Below, one piece after another: positions 28,401 through 40,400 of a DNA stretch of 64,000 nt. A program made the position numbers and the translations under genes. How positions within the stretch are numbered: position 1 is the stretch's first letter; each line of letters starts with the position of its first letter. This DNA is from Homarus americanus. Taxonomy: Eukaryota > Arthropoda > Malacostraca > Decapoda > Nephropidae. The notes below the pieces were generated by a model that was not told the origin of the DNA, made no database searches, and worked only from the letters and a program-made list of their open reading frames with translations. Location: assembly GCF_018991925.1 (NCBI RefSeq), contig NW_024753828.1, positions 5,829,339-5,893,338 on the forward strand. Direction: 5' to 3'.

Positions 28401-31400
28401 GCTGACCGGGGGAGGAGGGGGGGTATACATTTTTACCTGAGTACAAAGAAATGTGTTTGCCCTTAGGATAATTATTTATTTTACCTGTACAGCCCAGTTC
28501 CAACCATTATAAAAATTATCAACAACTCGTAATTAACCAGTGTATGTATTCACTCCCAGCCAATCTTACCTTTCTGTACTGTCACTATGTTAAAATGCCC
28601 TCTAGTATTTCCTTCTCTTTTCTTCTTAATGTAATGGACAGTTGATTCGTTGATGCCATACTCCCGGCCACACGCGGCAAACCTTTGGCCACTCCTAAGT
28701 TTGTCCAGCAGTTGTATCTTCTCCACGAGGGTCATTACCTTCTTTTCTATCTTCACTTGTTTGGGCGCCTTCCCGCAGCTGGATGAAGGTAGTTGAGGGC
28801 GTTTGGGAGCCATCACAAGCACGAGGAGCACAGTTGTTATGAGAGCAGAGTAGCACGCTCGTGAGGCGGACAAGTGTTTATCCCGGACTGAGGAGTAGGG
28901 AGCGGGCGTGAGTGGGCCAGCCTCCCGGACAAGAGAGACACCTTGTGGGACGCCACAAAACTCGTGCGCTCCCTGTACCGGCGGCATAAAAGCTGGCAAC
29001 TTTAAAACTACCCGCAGACATTCTTGGGTACATCCAGGGTGTCATCCGCGATAATAGAGGACCGTGAAATAATAATCCGCAAATTATCTGGGCATGCTGT
29101 ACTGTGTTATTCCTTCACAGTTTATCGATATCTTTCATAACTAATGTAATTTCATGACAAGGTGATTATTAGTATTGTAACTAGTAAGCTTTTTGACATT
29201 AAGTTATTGGCTTTCACAACTACCGTATTTCTCGGCCGATTTCAGACGTTAAGACGCACCCTAATATAACGGAGGTTATTTTGGGAGAAAAAAATTTCAG
29301 ACGTTAAGACGCACCCTAATATAACGGAGGTTATTTTGGGAGAAAAAAATATTTTGAAAGCTTAAATAGCTTACCACCCCCACAGAAATCATTAAATTTT
29401 GTATTTAGGGAATAAAATTTATTTAACTACACATTAAAAAAAAATTCTTATGGGTTTATATTTTTTAAAAATTATTACAATATTCACAGTTGAATACATG
29501 ATACTAAATAAAAATGTACCATGCATTTGGGCTGTGATGTCTGCCTGCCAGGTTGGCTACTTTTTCCATGCTACAATAACCCTACTACACCAACAATAAA
29601 CAGAATGAAAGTTAACAAAATTATTTTATTATCAGAACATAGAATAATAAAATAACTGAACAAACACATGAACATTTGTTTGGAACATCAATACCGAGAC
29701 TTCAGTTGTATAGGAAATGTCCGTACCTCTGAGCTGTTACGTTAGTGGGTCCACCTACCCGTAGATGGCGTTAGTTTACCAAAACATGCGGTGGGTGAGT
29801 GATATGTAGGATAATGTTCCATAGGCATAGGAATTATGGCCCAGTAATATTTAGAAGCTGATCATCATACCAGTTTTAAGTCTAAAATTAGTTGCTTGTT
29901 ATCTAAGCATAGTATAGTGTACTATAAGCCTGTGTAATATATCTGAGCCATTTGGGAACTGTATTTGATGTCTCTGGGGTTCATGTTTGGAGTGGAACTT
30001 CCTACCTTAAACGTCATCATTGACCGATAAGATGCACGGTGATTTTAAGGAAAAAAATTAAGGAAAAAAAGTGCAACTTATAGGCTGGGAAATATGGTAT
30101 GTAATCATTCCTTTATATCTGTGAATGGTGGCTTTTTTTAACTTATAAATCATTCTTTTATCTACAAGTTACATGACTGACACAACAAGCATATTATAGT
30201 GATCCCTGTGAATGCTCAAGATTTGGGTTGAAAGATGGGTCATAAAAGGTTCAATCTGAATTCTTGAAATTTTATTCTTTTAATGGAATTATAACCATTC
30301 TTATTCATCATAAAACAGCATAATTTACACAAGTAGGTTCAGTCTGTAAATACATTGGAGATACTTTACCTGTACTGTAGTTGTGGATGATGATGGTTGT
30401 TGAGGTAGCAGGTGGGTGGGTGCTATGCTGTGCAGCTGGCCATGGTGCTTTTGATAACATGTATGGTCACACCATAGTACAGGATCATCTTTGTTTTCAT
30501 TCAAGAACCTTGTGTGTTTACTATACTGTATTTTAAGATGTGCAATAAACAGGTACCTAAAAATCAGAAGGATTCAAGTCTGATCATATCATTGTGAAGA
30601 ATATAAATGTTCTTCACTGTTTAAGTTTTAAAATAAATAAGAATACCCTGTACTGTACATGCTGTTAAAAAGGGTAGATTTCCAAATTCACTATACAGTA
30701 TACTGTATAGCATAATTTACACTGCCTGTACAAACAAGTATATTTACCCCATAAAAACTTTGGAGATATTGATGGATGGTGGTGGTGTTGCATAGTTGTT
30801 GAGGAGGCAGGCAGGAATGGTTTGTGGTGGTTGGACATGTTGTCCTGAAGACATGTATGATCCCACTCATAGTATAAGATTTTTAATAAAAAGTATAGGC
30901 TTTTAATGGTAGGTAAACAGTCTTATTCTCTTAGCATTACCAAGATTTGTTCTACATAGTATTATAGTGAGTTAAACTTATAAGTACATTGGCTACACTG
31001 GTGAATGGTGACAACAGCATATAGTAGTCAGGATGGTGGATGGATGTAGTGTGGGGATGCAAGAGGCAGGTGGATCTCTAAGTTTCAAATTTGAAACTTT
31101 TCCTTTTGTTATCTTGCTGATTGTAACTTCATCTAAAGACTCTACAGTGTATTTTGGGGCCATTATAATACACACATAACTGTACAGTACAGGTAGTTGA
31201 TTTTTCCACTATGCGCCCACAAATGCTGTACAAACTTCTACACAATCCTATTAATCCTGATTTGCCTGAAGGTCACCTCAACTAGAAGTGGCCATGACTG
31301 AAGATAGAGGCCAATGACCTGTGTAAGATCTCCAATTGTTCTCAATAATCTTGTCCAGGGCTATTTTCAAGCTGTAGTAAAATGATGATGATGATGACTA

Positions 31401-34400
31401 GCACATTTACAGGGATCACTGTAGCAAATTTAATTTTTAGAATGTTGAATATAACTACCTGAAACATTTTATTCCCTTATATTTAGTTTAGTACTTTAAT
31501 CACTTGGGACATGACTCAATGTAATATTCATAATTCATAATCTGAAGAAAAAAATTTATGTAAGTATTTCTAGCTCCAGTAATTTATAATTGTGGCTCTT
31601 GGTAAATAGTTTCTGGTACTGGTACACTTTTAGTATTCTGTAGAGTTTCCATTAGTTTAACATGACAATAATATATTTAGTACATGTACTGTGTAGTAAT
31701 TAATCATTTAAGTAGTGACTGTTTGTGTAGTGTTAAGTAAATAATCTTAGAATTTAAGGATAACTTTATTTCTTTTCAAGTTGGCACACAACAAGACCCA
31801 GGTGTGCTATTTTTATATCTCCAAATATCTAACTCCAGCATGTTTTTGCATGGCCATTTTGCTTGCTTCTGCATGAATGCCTGCTGCCATGCTCACTTGC
31901 ATGCAGGACTATGTTGTAAGTACAGCCTGAAGTTCTTCATTCTTTTTCTTTTTATGTTCATAGTTTGATTAAAGTATTTTATGACCCTCAGATGAGATGA
32001 GTAATCTGTGAGATGTACCACCAGTAAACATCCCCTTTTGGCTTGTATTGTTCAGTAGTAGGATACATTATCTATATTGAAAATGTTGTTATGGTAAGCA
32101 GCACTTCACTCAGTTGAATTGGGATTCTGAGCTTCTGTTTAGGTAGATATCTCGTTCAACCTGTGAGGCATTCAGGTCAGGAGTTAAAACTCACAGGCAG
32201 GCTAACATATCTTGAATTATTAAAAAAAAAAGGGGGAAGGGGGTTCAGATGTCAACCCACACAGCTCCTACAATTACTGGTAAAACTCCCTTGTCAGCAT
32301 CTGATTCCCAGGTAGACAAGCCAAGAGGAGTAAGTATTGCTGCTTAGTTTTGTTGTCTATGTGCAACACTGTACTGTAGTAGTACTATTTTTGGGCTTAT
32401 TATACTTTTAAAGCTTTTTTGTTTTAGATATGTAAGGTGCGTGGTGTACTGTATTGTTGGACACTTGCTCTGTTGGTTTGTGTCTGGTTACTGTGCTTAT
32501 TCAAAGAGCTTTGTTTGACATATAACTGTTGTGAATTTCTGATGGCAGTCATTAATTAGGCTTGACATTGGATATAAATTAATGTTACAAATAAGTGGAT
32601 TAAGAAATCCATAATTGCTGATTACAGTATATAAGCAACACAAGTTTTAACAACCTTGATTGGTTTTTGAGGTACTTAATTCCAATTAGATTTTGCCTCC
32701 CAGGAATATACAGTATACGTATACAGGTATACAGTACCTATATATTTTTTGAGATTTAAGGAAGGATGACCCTCCTATGCACAGTGACAGTGATATAAGT
32801 AAAGATAGTGAATTCCCTTAAGACTTGACTAGTAAATCTTAAGAGAATATGAGTGATAAGGATGAGGAATATACTGGTGATGGAGTAGCTTCCACAAGCT
32901 ATATGTCCACCCATGTGGCTCCCATAAGGGAATGGAGATGTTCTTTGTTTATTCCTCCAACCTCTGAACTTTGGGGGTGTAATGAGGAACTTTATGGTAA
33001 GATTCAAATGTTTAATTTTTATTATTACTATTATTTTTTTCAATACAGTACAGCATATCCTTCTCCAGTGGGTAATGGCCATGAGTTGCAGTCACTATCC
33101 TCAGGGGGTTAAATCTTGCTAATCACTCATTTGGATGAAAATTTTAAGAATGAAATCCTATGTAATGGCTGAGTGGACAAGATGAGTGACCTGGATCCTG
33201 TTCTCCTCCATTGACCCAATAACTGCAACATCTGGGAAATCAAGGGCACCCCATATACTGTACAGTACTGACATGAAAGTTAAAAAAATCTTATGCAATT
33301 AAAGATAAAAGAATTAGAAGCCATAATAACTAAATAAAAACTTTTACCTATCATGGGTGGCAAGTTATAGGCCTATGAAGTGAGGTGAAGAGTGAATGCC
33401 AACTGCTAAGTGCTGTTTCTTGTTGTGGTGACAAACGACGTGGTTGTGGTAATGCAGCAGTGGGTTTTTATGGTGCAAAGTGGGTGGCTCCTTTGCATAG
33501 TTTGTGAGCCAGGCTGTGGCACTGTAGGTATGGGTGAGGGGCCACTGAGGACAGGAGGAAGGGGGTGTATGATGATGGTGTAAATAATTTAAATATGAGA
33601 ATAGCAAGTTGATTTTAAATGCCACCAGCCTTGTATCTCACTCTATAGTGTCTTATCAATCATTGACTTTCCATTCTTTATTTGCTTTTTGATGCACAGC
33701 TTTAAATTCATGATGCCAAATGCCAATTGTCTTAAGACGACAATGGCATTATTTTGGCAAATCAGCCAAACGCTATGATAGCAGTTACAGGGTTAAATGC
33801 TGTTATAAATTGGAAGCAACGAAGCTCAACTTATTATGTTAACTACTTATGGCTGAAGTGGTTCATGAAATGTGAACCTCAATAGGGGATTCAACTCATG
33901 ACCTGAGTTGAATGAGACAACCACCAGATCAGAGGCTCAGAAAAATGATCGAACTGGATGAGGAGCTTTAATCAATCACTACTTTGTCCATATGGTTAAT
34001 GTGTCCTGCCTCTAAGCAGTGCTAACGTACTGGCAATGACAGACTCTGCCAGAATGGTGTTTACTGGTGATAGATCTCACAGTTCATTCTTGTCATCCTG
34101 TAGCTATTAAGTGGGATCCAATATTCTAATACGGTACTTCATTTATACTTGTTTTGTTTTTTAACAGTTTGATGACTAATGAGTGTTATTTTAATTCTTG
34201 TTTAAATGTGTTTTGGTGATCTAGGCAGTCATGCTTATGGGACCCACTTTCACCTTTTCACACCTTAGAGTAAAATACTAATTATGGTATGCTTTCAGTG
34301 CACTCATTCCATTTTATTACATATATTTTGTGCTTGGAATGCATCAGGACTCATGCCTATTTGTGCATTTATTTTGTTTATATTGTATATGTAAATATTA

Positions 34401-37400
34401 ATGGTGAAATGATTTTTTTTACTGTACAATCATCAATTTCTATTGTACAGTATGGTCAAACTCCAGAGAGGGTAAAGATCGGAAAAGGTCTACCACAGAA
34501 ACTACTAACAAGAATAGATTTTTTAGTCTATTTTGTGGTGTTTTAATTTAATCTGACCTTCATTTTTGTTGGAAATGACCTGTTCAGATTTGACCCCCCC
34601 CCCCCCATTACCAACAATTTGATCGCACAAAGTGGGCGGGGCTTTCAAGTACAGTACAGTACAGTAGAGGGAAATTGTGGGGTAAAAACATGAAGGAAAA
34701 AAGACCTAACCAACCCTAACCTAACCTAATTTAACCTAACCTAACCTATCTTAATTATTAGATGGTGGATGATAAAGTGTTGCTACTTTTTTGGTAGAGT
34801 AAGTCCTTCCGTAACATTGTCCCTGGTAATGTTGTACCGTTATTATGTTGATACTGTATCTACAATATACCAAGGCTCCACATAACATTGTGTAAAATCT
34901 TTATTACTTTGTCAGTCAGATGGTACTACTTTGCTTAGCGCAACACTTTCCCTTGCCTACCTAGCGATGCTTTAAAACTTCACCACGGAGCATCAGTCTC
35001 GCTTACACCTCTGCCGTGTGTGGATGCCGTCATGTGTACCTCGCGTTCACCTTGTTTACGTTGTTTAGCTCTACTTTGTCCTTTGATATGACTTCAAAAT
35101 GACCAGCAAATGATTCTGTCAGTACTGCTAATTGCAAGAAGCAATGGCAAAGCATAAGTCTTACAGTGAAGATGGATGTTTGGCATTGCTTTGAAGCTGG
35201 CAAACATGCTGTGAATATAGGGGTAGTGTTGGGTTTACCTGCTACCATGGTATGTACTATTTGTGCTAGTGCTGAGAAAATTAAGACCCAGTTCTAGAAG
35301 TGCTTTGTCTTTGAGTGATGTGGGCAGTGGGAGAAGGGGGAGGACCCTCTGGGTCTCAGTGACTTCCACTACTGCCACCTTCCCACCGCACCTTTGGTCA
35401 TCAGTGAGTACAATATATCATACAAAATTTTAATTAAACATTATTGTGGTTTACATTTATATGTATTTACAGTGCAAAATATACAAGTAATTGCAATCGT
35501 GTTTATATTGTGTTAATTTTGATGCATGTTATGGGGGTAAAGGGAGGCTTGGAACGTAATCTACTTATTGCTTAAGTTTTTTATGGGAAAGATTTAGCTG
35601 CTTAATATTGTTTCACATAATGTTGCAGTTTACAAGAACGTAACCACGACATTAACTGAGGATTTACTGTACTTAGACCAACCAAGTGCCCTTAAATGCA
35701 GAAACCACAATGAGGATATTTCTTTGTCTTGACGAGTTTTTGTCTTTCAGTACAAAACCATATACTGTATCTTGATGATAGTGACAGTGTGAACTGCACT
35801 TTGCACACTTCATAGAATTTGACAGAATAACATGAACCTTAAAAATGCCAATAGAAGCAGCTTCATTTTCAAAGACACGATAAATGGTTTGCCAAGCTGA
35901 CGAAGGACACTTGTTGCTTAGAGATTCCATTTTGTAACTAGCCAAACAAAATTCAATACTCTGAGCATTGGCAGGAGTATCACATAACACTGAAACATCG
36001 CTGATTGGCGGGACATAGTTATGTGAGTAAGATGTAAACAGTGTCTCCCGCCAAAATGAACTTTCTTAAGTGTAATCGAAAAGTCCGAAAAACTTGAAAA
36101 ATATAAATTTGCGACGGAAACGTAATATATATAAGGATTTTTTTATTTTCTTTTTTTTTGGGGGGGGGGGCTCTATCTCCCTTTATAAGCTTCACTATAA
36201 AGTTCCGTGGTCGACCTTTTCTGAATCTTAACCCTGGAGAGTCCAGACCCGTAAAGATAATCCACAGCTTCTGAAAAGAGGCATTGTCCCATAATTATTT
36301 TATAAGTGAGTTCATCTCATTATCTGATTTATTTGATATTTTTTAAACAGTAGTTGCAGCTTGTTTTAAGATCCATTGTACTATAAATTTAAAGAAAACA
36401 ATCGTACGTAGACAATAAGCAAATGTTATGACTGCAGGAATCATCAGTGTAAATCTAGGAGGCGAAAGATAATGATTACAAGACCGGAGGTAAGAGATCT
36501 GGGGTTTTATGTTGCTGAGAATTTGTCATCCTTTTACTATATGGAAAGTAACAATCAATTTGCTGTTCCATAATAGACATGATCAGTTATTTTCCCAAAT
36601 AACCGGAATATTAAACAGATCAGCTTGAAAAGTTGTATGCACTTTGTCTGCCCATTACAAATGGATATATCATCTCCTTTACTGTAATTGCTTATCCCAT
36701 ATATAGATTTTATCAACCTTGTGAATGTGAGTGGCAGTGAGTATGTTGATGTGGGCATAATGAAAATGGGAAGAGAAATGTTTTTGAAATGAGTACAGTA
36801 TGTAATTCAGAAGTAGGTGAGAGGAGGAAGACCTAAAATAATATGAAGGATGAGGTGAAGGACTCAGGAGAAGTGAGGGGGATGCATTTATAGGAATCAA
36901 CTATGAGTGATTGACATGAGAATGTAGCATTGAGTTCTCTTTTGGGGATGAAAAGCAGTGCATTTACAATTGGATAATAACACATGTAAAAGGGTAAAGT
37001 CAAGAAGTGGAATGTACAAGGCAAAGTTTCCTCTGTGTAGAAGAGCTTATTCACAGAGTAAGGAGTCGTAAAATATAGTATGACTTACCGGTAATGAGTG
37101 AGAAGAATAAGTTTATTGAAAATTCAGCTTACATTGTCGCTAACCTTCAATGACTTTTTTTTACCCTAAGATGTGTGACTGGAAGAACTGAAGCCATATA
37201 CAGTACTGTATTGGTAATACTGTACTTTACTGTACTGTAGTAGGCTTGAAGCATAAAGGTGCTGTATAGTTTAACTCTGGAAGCATCTGGTTTGGTATTC
37301 ATGTGAAGATATTGTGTACAGTATACTGTATTAATTACTGTGGTATAGTTTTTTTATTAGGAATCCCTATTTCGTTTCTTAAAACAAGGGAATCATACAA

Positions 37401-40400
37401 AGTGTTTTATATAAGTTAGTATTGTACTTGCATTCTACAAACTGAATTATAATTGGCTTGTACAGTATGTAACTTGGGGAGTGGGCTGGCAGTGCCTGTA
37501 TATACAGTAAGCTCTTCTCCCCGTTGAGAGCCTCATCATTGTCCTCCAGGAGGATCGAAGCATCAATACTCATAAAGAATATGAGGTGTATTTCTCCTCA
37601 AAGCAACCAGGCTTTCTTGTACTTAACATGCATTCTTACTTTTTTATCCTACTCCCCTTGCTTGGCACCAACTATTGTACTGTACTACTTAGCTTGGAGT
37701 CTCTAATGTAACTCGCATATATTCAGTGCTTTCACTCACCAGAAAATGACTTTTTTTTTTCTCCACTGCAGAAATTACACACCATTATTTGTTTAAAGAT
37801 CTTGTATATATATAACAACCATTAGACTTTATTATCTAGTGTACAGAGTAATTATTCATTTATGTGGTTTAGCTAAAGGTGAATGTTGTAAATACTGTAC
37901 AGTAATACAGGCACTGTGAGACACCTGAGATATTATGGTGGTAATTGGTAATAACAAGATGATAATTGTGCATCTTTTTACCTTTAAGTATCAATTAATT
38001 TTAGTCTTGATGGATGTGTTTAGCATATTTTATTTTCTTCCAAGTCAGATGAGGTTTATTTGGAGGCAGGAGTCCAGAACATTACATCAGGACCGCTGTG
38101 CTTGGAGAAAGTAGAGCTTGAACCTTCACCATACTTTTCAGGTACAGTATTTTATCTTCATTCACATTTGTATTTGTGGTGTGTGATTCATTTAGCTAAT
38201 GACCTAACAGATTCCATCACAAGAACACCCCTTGGTAGGCCTGCATTTTCCAGGAAGCTCAGTGCCATAGAGGCAAGAACAGTTCTGTCAGATCAGTGTA
38301 GGTAAGTGCTGCATAAACAACTACTTGCCCACCTGAACTAAGGTTTATGAAGTAAGCTCTAACTCAGATGTGGCGGTAGTCTTTATTTTTATGTAATTAT
38401 TTTCCAGTGAGAAAAAGGAAAATGGTGGGTACAGGGGACCACCTGTATATAATGAGTTACTGTCATCATTTGGTGTGATCCAGAGTAACTAATATTTAAC
38501 ACGAATATGTAAGATATATAGCCACAATGATACATTTAATTGTTTATGAATAAACAGCCATATACTGTACTACATTTTCATCTGTTCACTAAAGTTGAAT
38601 TATTTATTTCAGTTACCCCCATGAATAAGGTTTCACAAGAATCAAATACATTGGTGTTTGGAAGAATGAATGTAGTTAACCCCCATGACACCAGACAATA
38701 CTTGTATTGTCTAAAACCCAAACCAGAGGCACGTAGCAATCCTGCAGCTCTACGGCAAGCCACTGCTATAGGGAAACTTGATATTGTGTGGCGGACAAAC
38801 ATGGGTGATCGTGGTCGCCTTCAAACTAGCCAGCTGCAGAGAATGGTTTGAAGATTGATATTTGGTTGACCAAAGTGCAACATTGATTATTCTGTACAGC
38901 ATAGTGGAAAAGAGTCATAATAGTTTTTCTTACAAAGTCAAGGTTAATGTTTTTAAAATAGTGTATACAGTGTATGTTAGTCTTACAGTGTATGATATTT
39001 TATTGGCTATTATGAACCATAATTGATTGATATTTTTTATGTTTTAGGCACCACAGTATGGAGATGTAAGAGTGACGGTTGAACGGATTCCCAGTGTGGT
39101 GCGTTTGGAAGAACAATTTGAAGTTGGCTTATCCATCACTAATATATGGTAAGCTGCTCTGCTGTACTGTGGATGTAGTCTGTATGACCACCTTATTTAT
39201 CACAAGGACAATTTAAATAATATGGAAATAATTTTCACAGAGTGAATTTATGATGATTATTTTGCACTTTATTGGAATTAGTAGAAGAAATGTGGTTATA
39301 AAGCGTAAAATAAAGGTAAGCTTGTTATGTTGAATCGATGTCTGGTCATAGATTGACAGAGTAAGTTGATTAATGGTTTACTTTTATTTTCTACATCAAC
39401 AAATGTGGAAACAGAATTTTGTATGTATGTACTTCATGGTAATCCCTCACCAACGATGGGTTACCAACTGCAGTTTCAAGTATCTGCGTTACATATTTTG
39501 TACGCTATTTTACCAAATACATTATCCAGTTTTAAGTACAGTATCTGCTGTTTCCAGGAGATTTCTAGCCCAGCTCAGTGGGAATGTTTGCTGGATCAGG
39601 TCTATTAAGAGACTCATTTTGTTCACTTCATTTTGTATATGTTCCTTAAATGACAATTTATCATCATCTACCACACTAAAATTCTATCCTTTCTCAGTTC
39701 TTTTAATCAACTTGTTTCTTTCATCCTTCAGATTATACACTAGAGCATTGGTTGTTACAAACACTTTTGTCATTTACTTGCATTGCTGCATGGAAGCATT
39801 TCTCATAAAATTGTTTTAGCATTACCAAACTTTGCCTATTGTTTTTGTTTACTATCCACTACCACACTGATGATATTCTATCAATTGTAGCATTAAATGG
39901 GTTGGGAGGTGGAGGAGGGCACAATAAGCCTACTGCAATATCAACCAGTAACAACTTGTATATTTGTCCACTCAACTGATTTATTGTGTTTTCAAGACCT
40001 GACACTATTCAAATACTGCATTCATAGCATACAGTATATGTAGAAATAACACTTAAATAAAGGGTTATTTTGGAATTCTGACAGTTCTCTACAGGAAAGT
40101 GTTACCAGATAATTTGACCCCCACACAAGATCCATAGGTGTGTGTACAAATACTTGTGGGCGACTGTACATACCTAAAATTAGCTAATGATTGCTCCACT
40201 ATAGTTCACAACCTCAACCTAAGGAAGTTATTGCAGCTCCAAGTGAGAAGACCAGGCCTTATGAACACTAGTGCATGTTCCTATACACTCGAAAGCCTGT
40301 GCATTTCCAATATTTGCCAAGAGTGCACAACAAAGAACTGACTGACAGTTGACATGTGCTGAGGATATATTGATTTAGTTTTTCTTCAGGTAATTAATAT

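Larger units (their letters stand above)
25554..38044. other. TRAPPC13 intron 5 (12.5 kb), repeat-rich
   Basis: The intron runs from GTATGG to a TTCCAAG acceptor. Besides the elements listed separately it holds C-rich and G-rich homopolymers near 34597 and 36160 and dense TACTGTAC words. No nested gene was recognised. Confidence 0.7.

Noticed and set aside
33890..33960. Minus-strand B-box-like GAGTTGAATCCCC
   Set aside because: No convincing A-box or arm pairing, so too weak to call a tRNA or SINE.
39373..39819. 148-residue hydrophobic + strand frame in TRAPPC13 intron 8
   Set aside because: It is the antisense shadow of a LINE RT relic on the minus strand.
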